Shown: one piece after another, positions 8,308-15,210 of the stretch
Numbering within the stretch: position 1 is the stretch's first letter
How the letters are laid out: each line of letters opens with the position of its first letter
NCBI GenBank assembly: GCA_964460435.1
Contig: CAYWRH010000083.1
Span: forward strand, 1 to 18,375
DNA: 18,375 nt
Reading direction: 5' to 3'
Origin: JAAZBV01 sp964460435
Lineage (GTDB): Bacteria > Desulfobacterota > DSM-4660 > Desulfatiglandales > HGW-15
The notes under the pieces: model-generated
The model's database searches: none
What the model saw: the letters and a program-made list of their open reading frames with translations, nothing else
What the model was told of the DNA's origin: nothing
Translations under genes and position numbers: made by a program

Positions 8308-10140
8308 ATGACCACAAAAATAGAGAATCAGGAAAATGGGCGGAATGAGTATGAAAAACTGCCTAATCAGCAGGAACTCGAAAAGGAGCTTGGTGATTAT
8401 CTTTCAAAAAAATATGGAAACCGCATAAAGATACTTTCACCTGTAATGCTTCCAAAGGGGGATGTTGACGATATTGAAGAGGGGAGGGATTATCAGAACA
8501 AAAAGGGCGTTCCTGAGTTTGATATGCTCCCTGAAGAGCTTGAGGCCTACCTTGACACCTTTATGATAAAGCAGAAGGATGCCAAGGCAGTGCTTGCAAC
8601 AAAGATCTGCACCCACTTTAACAGGGTCAATTACCTGAATAAACAGTCAGGCAAAAAGAGACAGTCAGGCGTGGGGATGATCAAAAACAATGTCCTCATG
8701 ATCGGGCCAACCGGAGTGGGTAAAACCTATATGATAAAACTGCTTGCCCAGAAGCTTGGTGTGCCTATGGTAAAGGGCGATGCAACCAAGTTCAGCGAGA
8801 CCGGCTATGTGGGAGGGGATGTCGAGGACCTTGTGAGGGACCTTGTATATGAGGCGGGTGAAAATATTGAACTTGCAGAGAATGGGATAATCTACATAGA
8901 CGAGATAGACAAGATAGCGAGCGCAAACAATTTTATAGGCCACGATGTCTCGCGCACCGGTGTCCAGAGGGCCCTTTTAAAACCCATGGAGGAGACAGAG
9001 GTTGACCTCAAGGTGGCACATGACCCGATTTCTCAGATACAGGCGATAGAGCAATTCAGGCGCACAGGCAAAAAGGAAAAGCGCGTGGTAAACACGAAAA
9101 ACATCCTTTTTATAATGAGCGGGGCATTTGGGGCTCTCACAGAGATCATCAAAAAGAGGCTACAGAAACAGGGCATCGGTTTTGAGGCGGATGTCAGCCC
9201 TACAGAAATACCCTGGGAGATCATGAAAGAGGTAACAGCGCAGGACCTGGTGGAGTTCGGCTTTGAGTCAGAGTTCATTGGCCGACTCCCTGTTATTGTG
9301 GTCTTTGACGAGCTTACCAGGGACGACCTGGCCGATATACTTAAAAATCCCAATAACCCGGTTATTGTCAGTAAAAGGCAGGATTTCAGGGCATATGGCA
9401 TTGATATAAAGTTTGAGGATGAGGCCCTTGACAGGATAGCAGATATAGCTGTCAGGATGAAGACCGGCGCAAGAAGCCTCGTAAGCGCAGTGGAGAAGGT
9501 GCTTATGCCCTTTGAAAAACACCTCCCTTCAACCGATATCAAACAGCTTCTTGTAACCCCTGAACTGGTTGATGACCCCACAGGCGAACTTGCCAGACTA
9601 AAGGCGGGTTATAATGATCCTGAACGCCTGGCCCGTTTTGAGAGGATGAGGAAAAAGGAGCTTGAAAACATAGCAGCATTTATCATGGAGAGGGAAAAGG
9701 ATTTTAAAAGCCTGGCTGGCATGGAAATGAGTCAGGAGAGAAGGGAGCTGATAGGCGAAATATATCTCAGGACAACAACCGATATTAACAGCGCCTTTGA
9801 GGATTTTAAAGCCATGTACAGGCAGGTGAGGGATGAAGAGATCCTGCTTGCAGAAAAGCTGGAAATCAGCATGTCCTTTGATGAAAGCGCTGTTGATGAG
9901 CTGATCAGACAGTCACTTGATTCCAATAAAGAACCTGGCCCGCTTGCCTTTTATATTGCAAAGAAGCTTGAATACGGGCTCAAACTTGTAAAGGACCGCT
10001 CCGGCATAGAACATTTTACCCTGAACCGGGATGCCATTATTGATATGGAAAAGTATATAAATACCCTGCTTAAAAGGTATTACAGACAGCACTTTGATGA
10101 AAATGAAAAACTTATTGTTAATACTGATGAGAATAAATAA
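8308..10140 (+). CDS. ClpX-like AAA+ ATPase without zinc domain
   Basis: A 610-residue AAA+ unfoldase-type ATPase. Visible motifs: Walker A GPTGVGKT (residues 133-140), pore loop GYVG (166-169), Walker B IIYIDEID (about 194-201), an SRTGVQRALLKPMEET segment matching the ClpX box that follows Walker B, and an IGF tripeptide at 290-292. In ClpX an IGF loop docks on ClpP. It lacks the N-terminal four-cysteine zinc domain of true ClpX and extends nearly 190 residues past the usual ClpX end. By eye, residues 366-417 (DIKFEDEALDRIADIA, the ClpX small domain) recur in altered form at about 520-590 (ISMSFDESAVDELI), with a charged helical linker between. The stop codon overlaps the ahbC start by one base, indicating coupled expression with heme genes. 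No clpP is in the window. Substrates are unknown; it is a ClpX relative rather than the housekeeping ClpX. Confidence 0.88.
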   Translation: MTTKIENQENGRNEYEKLPNQQELEKELGDYLSKKYGNRIKILSPVMLPKGDVDDIEEGRDYQNKKGVPEFDMLPEELEAYLDTFMIKQKDAKAVLATKICTHFNRVNYLNKQSGKKRQSGVGMIKNNVLMIGPTGVGKTYMIKLLAQKLGVPMVKGDATKFSETGYVGGDVEDLVRDLVYEAGENIELAENGIIYIDEIDKIASANNFIGHDVSRTGVQRALLKPMEETEVDLKVAHDPISQIQAIEQFRRTGKKEKRVVNTKNILFIMSGAFGALTEIIKKRLQKQGIGFEADVSPTEIPWEIMKEVTAQDLVEFGFESEFIGRLPVIVVFDELTRDDLADILKNPNNPVIVSKRQDFRAYGIDIKFEDEALDRIADIAVRMKTGARSLVSAVEKVLMPFEKHLPSTDIKQLLVTPELVDDPTGELARLKAGYNDPERLARFERMRKKELENIAAFIMEREKDFKSLAGMEMSQERRELIGEIYLRTTTDINSAFEDFKAMYRQVRDEEILLAEKLEISMSFDESAVDELIRQSLDSNKEPGPLAFYIAKKLEYGLKLVKDRSGIEHFTLNRDAIIDMEKYINTLLKRYYRQHFDENEKLIVNTDENK

Positions 10141-11321
10141 TGATCGGGATTTCAAAGCTTTACTGCGGAACAGTGGAACCTTCGGATGCGCTGCGATATG
10201 GGAGACAATCATCAAAACTGCCGTCCCACCTGCTTCAGTTTTCAAAGGATAAAAAGCCTGTAGTTGTCTGGAACATAACAAGGGCATGCAATCTTAATTG
10301 CATGCACTGCTATGCCCATGCAACATCAAAATCAACCGAGAAGGAGCTTACAACCGAACAGGCAAAGGTTGTCATTGATGATCTGGCAGACTTTGGAGCC
10401 CCTGTTATACTGTTTTCCGGCGGAGAACCCCTTGTAAGGCCAGACCTTTCCGAACTTGCCAATTATGCTGTTGGTAAGGGTATGAGGGCGGTTATCAGCA
10501 CAAACGGCACCCTTATTACAAGGGAAAAGGCAGAGGAACTGAAACAGATAGGGCTTTCTTATGTGGGCGTAAGCCTTGACGGGATGGAAGAGGTGAATGA
10601 CCGCTTCAGGAAAAAGGAGGGGGCATTCAGGGCAGCAGTAAGGGGCATAGAAAACTCTCTTGAAGCAGGGCTAAAGGTGGGTTTAAGATTTACCATAAGC
10701 AAGCTGAACAGGGATCAGGTTGGACCGATATTTGATCTGCTTGAATATATGGATATCCCGAGGGTATGTTTCTATCACCTTGTGTATGCTGGAAGAGGGT
10801 CAGAGCTGATGAGTCATGACCTCTCACATGCTGAAACACGGGAGGTAATTGACCTCATTATAGACAGGACAAAGGATCTGCATGACAGGGGAAAGCCTAA
10901 GGAGATACTTACTGTGGATAACCATGCGGATGGCCCATATCTTTACCTGCGCATGGTTAGGGAGGAGAACCCCCGGAACAGCGAGGTGCTTGAACTTCTT
11001 AGGATGAACGAGGGGAACAGCTCAGGAAGGGGCATAGGCTGCATCAGTTGGGACGGTTCTGTACATGCTGACCAGTTCTGGCGGCATTACAGCTTTGGCA
11101 ATGTTCTTGAAAGGCCATTCAGCGCGATATGGACAGACATGACTGATCCGCTTATGTCAAAACTCAAGGATAAAAAGAGATATGTGACCGGAAGATGTAC
11201 AAGGTGCAAATGGCTTGATATCTGCGCAGGTAATTTCAGGGTAAGGGCAGAGGCGGCTACAGGCGACCTCTGGGCCCCGGATCCGGCGTGTTATCTCACT
11301 GATGAGGAAATAGGGATATGA
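10140..11321 (+). CDS. ahbC: 12,18-didecarboxysiroheme deacetylase AhbC (NirJ1-like radical SAM)
   Basis: A 393-residue radical SAM enzyme of the AhbC/NirJ1 type, acting in the siroheme-dependent heme pathway: it removes the acetate side chains of 12,18-didecarboxysiroheme to give Fe-coproporphyrin III. The SAM-binding 4Fe-4S motif is C50-x3-C54-x2-C57 (TRACNLNCMHC), followed by FSGGEPLVRPDL. A C-terminal auxiliary cluster region has Cys301, Cys353, Cys356, Cys362 and Cys384 available. The N-terminal MIGISKLYCGTVEPSDALRY is characteristic of the NirJ1 branch. It begins at the last base of the ClpX-like stop codon (TAATG) without a strong ribosome binding site, so translational coupling is likely. 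The nearby hemB, ahbD and decarboxylase genes, with no nirS in view, favour AhbC over a heme d1 role. Confidence 0.9.
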   Translation: MIGISKLYCGTVEPSDALRYGRQSSKLPSHLLQFSKDKKPVVVWNITRACNLNCMHCYAHATSKSTEKELTTEQAKVVIDDLADFGAPVILFSGGEPLVRPDLSELANYAVGKGMRAVISTNGTLITREKAEELKQIGLSYVGVSLDGMEEVNDRFRKKEGAFRAAVRGIENSLEAGLKVGLRFTISKLNRDQVGPIFDLLEYMDIPRVCFYHLVYAGRGSELMSHDLSHAETREVIDLIIDRTKDLHDRGKPKEILTVDNHADGPYLYLRMVREENPRNSEVLELLRMNEGNSSGRGIGCISWDGSVHADQFWRHYSFGNVLERPFSAIWTDMTDPLMSKLKDKKRYVTGRCTRCKWLDICAGNFRVRAEAATGDLWAPDPACYLTDEEIGI

Positions 11322-11326
11322 AAACA

Positions 11327-11397
11327 GGCGCAAGGTGCAGGGCTCAGGGCGCAGGGGACTTCAAAAACCCTGTGCCCTGAGCCTTGTGTCTTGCGCC
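11327..11397 (+). repeat. Long inverted repeat (30-bp RNA stem) between ahbC and hemB
   Basis: Two 30-base arms (11327-11356 and 11368-11397) separated by 11 bases. The arms differ from perfect reverse complements at five positions. All five become G-U pairs when the + strand is transcribed, so the mRNA could form a continuous 30-bp stem. The arms are built from GGCGCAAG, GGCTCAGGGC and CAGGG words. No T-run follows, so it is not a standard intrinsic terminator. It could be an mRNA-stabilising or processing element between ahbC and hemB, or a copy of an interspersed palindromic repeat. Confidence 0.8.
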
Positions 11398-11473
11398 AGA
11401 TGAAATTTACTCATATAGTCATCTTGCCTCAATAAAAGGAACAGATTAAAAATAAGTTAGAAAGGAATTTCAT

Positions 11474-12439
11474 ATGATCATACGCCCAAGACGTTTAAGG
11501 AGAACACCGGAGATCAGGAATCTGGTAAGGGAGACCTCCCTGACTGTAAATGATCTTGTTCAGCCCCTGTTTGTTAAAAATGGTAAGGGCATAAAGGATC
11601 CCATACCATCAATGCCTGGCCAGTACCATTTCTCAGTGGATACACTGATTGATGAGGTAAAGGAGTTAATGGATATTGGGATCAAGGCAATTATCCTGTT
11701 CGGGTTGCCTTCAAAAAAGGACTCCACAGGCAGCAGCGCATTTGATGATGATGAGGCGGTGCAGAGGTCGGTCAGGGCAATAAAGGCAAAATTTCCTGAC
11801 ATGGTTGTTATAACAGATGTCTGTCTTTGTGAATATACGGATCACGGCCACTGCGGTATTATAGATAATGGTTGCGTTCATAATGACGCTACCCTTGAGA
11901 TACTTGCAAAAACCTCATTAAGCCATGTAAAGGCGGGCGCTGATTTTGTTGCGCCATCAGACATGATGGATGGCAGGGTGGCGGCCATCCGTGATATCCT
12001 TGATAAAAACGGCTTTTGTGACAGAGGGATTATCTCATATGCGGTTAAATATGCATCCGCCTTTTACGGCCCATTCAGGGAGGCCGCAGAATCTGCCCCG
12101 GAATTTGGTGACAGAAACGGCTACCAGATGGATCCTGGCAACAGTACTGAGGCCATAAAGGAGGCGCTTCTTGATATTGAGGAGGGTGCAGACATGATAA
12201 TGGTAAAGCCGGCCCTGCCTTATCTCGATATTATCAGCCGTGTAAAGGAGAAGTGCCTTTTACCGGTCTGCGCATATCATGTGAGCGGCGAGTATTCCAT
12301 GATCAAGGCGGCAGGAGAGAGGAGATGGGTTGACGGAAAAAGGATGATGATGGAGAGCCTCACATCTATAAAAAGGGCCGGGGCTAAAGTCATATTTACA
12401 TATTTTGCAAAAGAGGCGGCGGCCATATTAAATAAATAA
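11474..12439 (+). CDS. hemB: Delta-aminolevulinic acid dehydratase (porphobilinogen synthase) HemB
   Basis: A 321-residue cytoplasmic enzyme of usual family length that condenses two 5-aminolevulinate molecules to porphobilinogen, the common precursor of all tetrapyrroles. The two Schiff-base lysines are visible as Lys192 (ISYAVKYAS) and Lys245 (MIMVKPALPY), the latter catalytic. A catalytic zinc site is indicated by Cys117, Cys119 and Cys127 in DVCLCEYTDHGHCG, so this is a zinc-type enzyme. The N-terminal RPRRLRRTPEIRNLVRET is typical. AAGGA lies about 9 bases before the ATG. It sits among ahb genes, feeding the same pathway at an earlier step. The 152-base gap upstream carries a long inverted repeat, so it may have its own promoter or be read from ahbC. 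Confidence 0.97.
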   Translation: MIIRPRRLRRTPEIRNLVRETSLTVNDLVQPLFVKNGKGIKDPIPSMPGQYHFSVDTLIDEVKELMDIGIKAIILFGLPSKKDSTGSSAFDDDEAVQRSVRAIKAKFPDMVVITDVCLCEYTDHGHCGIIDNGCVHNDATLEILAKTSLSHVKAGADFVAPSDMMDGRVAAIRDILDKNGFCDRGIISYAVKYASAFYGPFREAAESAPEFGDRNGYQMDPGNSTEAIKEALLDIEEGADMIMVKPALPYLDIISRVKEKCLLPVCAYHVSGEYSMIKAAGERRWVDGKRMMMESLTSIKRAGAKVIFTYFAKEAAAILNK

Positions 12440-12502
12440 AAGTCAAAAAATATACTTAATCTGTCAATATTAAGTGTAAAAATGAGCTGGTCTTAGGTTT
12501 AC

Positions 12503-12568
12503 GGTTTAAGGTCCTTGGTAAGGCTTTAAAATGCATTTCCGAAAACCGCAAACCGAACACCTTAAACC
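12503..12568. repeat. Imperfect inverted repeat between hemB and ahbD
   Basis: A 10-base core GGTTTAAGGT (12503-12512) is repeated in inverted orientation as ACCTTAAACC (12559-12568), 46 bases apart. The arms extend weakly inward through further GGT/ACC words, and short direct repeats (GGTTTACGGTTTA; AAACCGCAAACCG) lie within them. It occupies most of the 171-base gap before ahbD. It looks like a degenerate interspersed palindromic element rather than a terminator; the T-rich stretch just after it (CCTTTTTATAG) is short. Confidence 0.5.
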
Positions 12569-12610
12569 TTTTTATAGAATTAAAAATTTTGAATTTATCG
12601 GATTTATATT

Positions 12611-13672
12611 ATGCACCCTCACAGTAGTAATTCAAACCAGCCCAGGCTTGTCGCATGGGAGATCACCAGAAGCTGTAACCTTAACTGTATCCATTGCAGG
12701 GCCGCAGCGGAAAAGGGCCCATATGAAGGCGAGCTTGACACGGGTAAATGCAGGCAGGTACTTGATGAGATAAAGCGCACAGGCAGCCCCATTATTATAC
12801 TAACAGGAGGGGAACCGCTGCTCAGGAAGGATGTTTTTGAGCTGGCCCGGTACGGTACGCGATTAGGCCTAAGAATGGTGATGGCTACAAACGGCACACT
12901 TCTTGCCCCTGAAACTATAACAGAGATAAAGGATTCAGGCATTAAGCGTTTAAGCATATCCCTTGATGGTGAAAATGCCAAAACACATGATGCCTTCAGA
13001 AAGGTTAAAGGTGCATTTGATGCATCGCTTAAGGGCATAGCCCTGTTAAGGGAGGCAGGCATTGAATTCCAGATAAACACCACTGTAACAAAACATAATG
13101 CGGAACATATAGAGGATATACTTAAGATGGCGGTTGAACTGGGCGCTGTTGCACATCATATCTTTCTTCTGGTGCCCACAGGCAGGGCAAAGGATATGGA
13201 AGCGCAGGAGATAGACGCCGTCAGGTATGAAAAACTGCTTCACTGGTTTTACGATATGAGAAACAGGACACCTCTTCACCTCAAGGCTACATGCGCCCCC
13301 CATTACTATCGCATACTCAGGCAGGAGGCTAACAAAAAGGGGGAAAAAATCAACATGGAGACATACGGCCTTGATGCAGTAACAAGGGGATGCCTTGGCG
13401 GCACCTCATTCTGTTTTATCTCATATGATGGCATTGTCCAGCCGTGCGGGTACCTTGAGCTTAACTGCGGTGACATCAAGGAGAGATCCTTTGATTCTAT
13501 CTGGAAAGAGTCAAAGATATTTAACGAACTCAGGGATTTTTCCCTTTATAAAGGTAAATGCGGCAGATGTGAATACAGGAAATTCTGCGGCGGATGCAGG
13601 GCAAGGGCATATGAGGCAACAGGTGACTATCTGGCAGAGGAGCCTCTGTGCGCCTATCAACCGATAATATGA
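12611..13672 (+). CDS. ahbD: Heme synthase AhbD (Fe-coproporphyrin III decarboxylase, NirJ2-like radical SAM)
   Basis: A 353-residue radical SAM enzyme that performs the last step of the siroheme-dependent pathway, oxidative decarboxylation of two propionates of Fe-coproporphyrin III to vinyl groups, giving heme. The SAM cluster motif is C22-x3-C26-x2-C29 (ITRSCNLNCIHC), then LTGGEPLLRKDV. The C-terminal SPASM-like region has Cys317, Cys320, Cys326, Cys329 and Cys347 (KCGRCEYRKFCGGCRAR), typical of NirJ2/AhbD with a second 4Fe-4S cluster. It is a paralogue of the AhbC gene upstream. The ribosome binding site is weak (GGA about 10 bases upstream). Only one base separates its stop from the next gene, so the two are surely co-transcribed. 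A peptide-modifying rSAM is the main alternative, but the context argues strongly for heme. Confidence 0.9.
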   Translation: MHPHSSNSNQPRLVAWEITRSCNLNCIHCRAAAEKGPYEGELDTGKCRQVLDEIKRTGSPIIILTGGEPLLRKDVFELARYGTRLGLRMVMATNGTLLAPETITEIKDSGIKRLSISLDGENAKTHDAFRKVKGAFDASLKGIALLREAGIEFQINTTVTKHNAEHIEDILKMAVELGAVAHHIFLLVPTGRAKDMEAQEIDAVRYEKLLHWFYDMRNRTPLHLKATCAPHYYRILRQEANKKGEKINMETYGLDAVTRGCLGGTSFCFISYDGIVQPCGYLELNCGDIKERSFDSIWKESKIFNELRDFSLYKGKCGRCEYRKFCGGCRARAYEATGDYLAEEPLCAYQPII

Positions 13673-13673
13673 C

Positions 13674-14120
13674 ATGGACTTAACAGATAAAAAAATCATA
13701 AACGAAATACAATCGGGCTTTCCTGTAGTGTCAAGACCCTTTCTTGAGATAGGCAGCAGGCTGGGGTTATCTGAGCATGAGGTAATAGAGCGCATCAGAC
13801 GGCTGAAAGAGGAAGGCATTATCCGCAGGATCGGCGGCAATTTCAATTCCAGAAAACTCGGTTTTACAAGCACCCTCTGTGCCGCCAAGGTGCCTGAAGA
13901 AAAGATTGATGACTTTGTGAAGGTGGTGAACAGCTACAGGGGTGTGACCCATAACTACCTTAGAAAAAACCCGTACAACATATGGTTTACCTTTATTGCC
14001 CCTGATATGAAAGAGATAGAGAGATGTTTAGATGAAATAGCCATAAAAACCGGGGTGAAAGATATACTGAACCTGCCTGCAGAAAAGATGTACAAGATCA
14101 AGGTGGACTTTGAGGTCTAG
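13674..14120 (+). CDS. Siroheme decarboxylase subunit (AhbA/AhbB type, Lrp/AsnC-like fold)
   Basis: A 148-residue protein with an AsnC/Lrp-like helix-turn-helix at about residues 20-50 (IGSRLGLSEHEVIERIRRLKEEGIIRRIGGNF) and a ligand-binding domain containing VTHNYLRKNPYNIWFTFIAP. The HNYLR...YN.WFT signature is shared by AhbA, AhbB and the NirDLGH siroheme decarboxylases, which remove the C12 and C18 acetate carboxyls of siroheme to give 12,18-didecarboxysiroheme. It follows ahbD by one base and belongs to the ahb operon. AhbA and AhbB are too alike for me to say which this is. The known enzyme is a heterodimer, yet only one subunit is in the window. Automated annotation often mislabels such proteins as AsnC-family regulators. 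Confidence 0.88.
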   Translation: MDLTDKKIINEIQSGFPVVSRPFLEIGSRLGLSEHEVIERIRRLKEEGIIRRIGGNFNSRKLGFTSTLCAAKVPEEKIDDFVKVVNSYRGVTHNYLRKNPYNIWFTFIAPDMKEIERCLDEIAIKTGVKDILNLPAEKMYKIKVDFEV

Positions 14121-14124
14121 TATT

Positions 14125-14418
14125 TCAGTACTCCTCCTCCTCTGCTGCCTTTTTTGCAGCGTATGCCTCAAGCTCTTCCTCTTTCAACTTGCCTGCCTTT
14201 ACAAGGAGTTCACCTATGCCGTCATCCCAGAGTTCAGGCACTTCAAGTGCCTTTTCAACAGGCTTTCCCTTGGTGCTGAAGAAGGTATATTTGAGGGTAA
14301 GCTCTGATTTTTTTAGCATTTTAACTGATTTATCTATTACAATATAATGATAGCCCAGCATAAGATAACCGATCAGACATATTATTCCAAGTGTAAGTAT
14401 TCTCTTTAAAAAGGCCAT
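14125..14418 (-). CDS. Small membrane-anchored protein of unknown function
   Basis: A 97-residue protein not recognised as a known family. Residues about 5-27 (RILTLGIICLIGYLMLGYHYIVI) form one transmembrane segment or uncleaved signal anchor. A short basic-polar segment follows, then an acidic, helix-prone tail ending in AAKKAAEEEEY. Within the tail, IGELLVKAGKLKEEELEAY resembles half of the MshEN/type II secretion ATPase N-terminal motif (LGELLVEAG...); this is similarity by eye only. A strong ribosome binding site GGAGGAATAA precedes the ATG. Its 3' end lies 4 bases from the convergent ahb operon end, leaving no room for a separate terminator. Confidence 0.7.
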   Translation of the reverse strand: MAFLKRILTLGIICLIGYLMLGYHYIVIDKSVKMLKKSELTLKYTFFSTKGKPVEKALEVPELWDDGIGELLVKAGKLKEEELEAYAAKKAAEEEEY

Positions 14419-14554
14419 TTATTCCTCCGGTATTAAATATCGTTTTTCAGAGATGTCCGGCCTGACCCCTATACCGCACTATCTGACTTCTCTACAACCT
14501 GAACTGCCAATATACCAGAATTTTATTTTTCTGCATTAATCTTTTTAATGCCAT

Positions 14555-14896
14555 TTACATATGAAGATATGCAGAGAGGTGAAGCAGCACAAAGCCTGTG
14601 ACATATACTGTAACAACCTTGAATGACCATGAACGCCAGTCATTTACCGTTGCCTTCCTGAAGTCTGCTGTCTCGCCGCTGCAGTAGCGGATATCTATAT
14701 AGCGGGAAATAATAAGCGAGATGAGAATCAGACCAAAAACTAAATTTAAAATAGCGGAACGCTGTAGGGAAGATAGAACCATTTTTGCTGTAAGGATCAG
14801 GGCTGCCCCATGTGCAATGGCAATCCAGTATATACGGAGTATCACTCCGCTTATAGGGGTATACTCTTTTGTAACAGGTTTTACAGCCTCTTTCAT
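14555..14896 (-). CDS. Small integral membrane protein of unknown function
   Basis: A 113-residue protein with three likely transmembrane segments at about residues 19-40, 46-65 and 92-111, separated by a polar loop (RYIDIRYCSGETADFRKATVNDWRSW). I do not recognise a family. AAGGAGG lies 6-7 bases before the ATG, which fixes the start. It is on the same strand as the 97-residue membrane protein gene 136 bases downstream and could be co-transcribed with it. Upstream lie a possible 21-codon ORF and then the terminator at 15005-15048, so this gene either has a promoter in 14900-15004 or is read through from the structured leader further upstream. Confidence 0.7.
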   Translation of the reverse strand: MKEAVKPVTKEYTPISGVILRIYWIAIAHGAALILTAKMVLSSLQRSAILNLVFGLILISLIISRYIDIRYCSGETADFRKATVNDWRSWSFKVVTVYVTGFVLLHLSAYLHM

Positions 14897-15004
14897 TATT
14901 TCCTCCTTAAAAATTGTTGCCAGAGGAGCGGCCCGACTCTTCCTTTACCCTGCGACGGAGCCTTTCCTTCACACCCTTTAAAAATTTACCTGGTATAATT
15001 GCCT

Positions 15005-15048
15005 AAAAAAAAGGCCACTATCTTGAATTTATATCTAAGATAGTGGCC
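15005..15048 (-). terminator. Intrinsic terminator on the minus strand
   Basis: A perfect 12-bp stem (15048-15037 with 15024-15013, GGCCACTATCTT and AAGATAGTGGCC), a 12-base loop and a following run of eight T residues (15012-15005) on the minus strand. No recognised gene lies upstream on that strand before the divergent esterase gene, so it must end a short transcript or act as an attenuator. The segment GATAGT at 15056-15051 can pair with ACTATC at 15044-15039 inside the stem, offering a competing 6-bp hairpin. Confidence 0.85.
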
Positions 15049-15126
15049 CAACTATCAGCTTGTTCTTATCCTCCGGCATAATTAAAATAATGCCGGACCC
15101 GCAAATTAGTGCCTGTTGAAAGGCAA

Positions 15127-15180
15127 TTATTTATATTCTTTTTTTTGTTGCTTAACTCCTTCGTAAGTCCAATATATCAT
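15127..15180 (-). CDS. Possible 17-residue small ORF or leader peptide
   Basis: ATG at 15180 to TAA at 15127 encodes MIYWTYEGVKQQKKEYK, with one Trp, three Tyr and five Lys in 17 residues. It starts about 24 bases after a predicted transcription start, is followed immediately by hairpins, and the unit ends in a strong terminator. A ribosome binding site is only weakly present (AGAG/GAGAA about 10-14 bases upstream). It could be a leader peptide in an attenuator, a small protein, or a chance frame in a small RNA. Confidence 0.35.
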   Translation of the reverse strand: MIYWTYEGVKQQKKEYK

Positions 15181-15210
15181 GTTATGACTTTTCTCTTTGA
15201 ACTGAAATAC

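Larger units (their letters stand above)
15005..15204 (-). ncRNA. Candidate small RNA or attenuation leader of about 200 nucleotides
   Basis: Bounded by the promoter-like sequence at 15239-15211 and the intrinsic terminator at 15048-15005. Internal structure: a 17-codon ORF, hairpin TGCCT/AGGCA (15125-15110), hairpin TCCGGCAT/ATGCCGGA (15097-15072), then the terminator with a possible competing stem. I do not recognise an Rfam family. It may be a free small RNA, a small-protein mRNA, or a leader controlling read-through into the membrane-protein gene at 14896. Confidence 0.4.

Noticed and set aside
9033..9581. A 182-codon open frame on the minus strand inside the ClpX-like gene
   Set aside because: It is antisense to a clearly coding gene with intact AAA+ motifs; its Ser/Leu-rich product matches nothing and it has no convincing ribosome binding site.
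12619..13083. A 154-codon minus-strand frame inside ahbD
   Set aside because: Antisense shadow of ahbD; the composition is typical of an antisense frame and no family is recognisable.
10140..13672. Heme d1 synthesis (NirJ) as the role of the two radical SAM genes
   Set aside because: No nirS, nirN or other denitrification genes are present; two distinct NirJ-like genes plus hemB and a decarboxylase subunit indicate the Ahb heme pathway.
13674..14120. Reading the AhbA/AhbB-type gene as an AsnC/Lrp transcription regulator
   Set aside because: The HNYLR and YNIWFT motifs and its position one base after ahbD fit siroheme decarboxylase better than a DNA-binding regulator.
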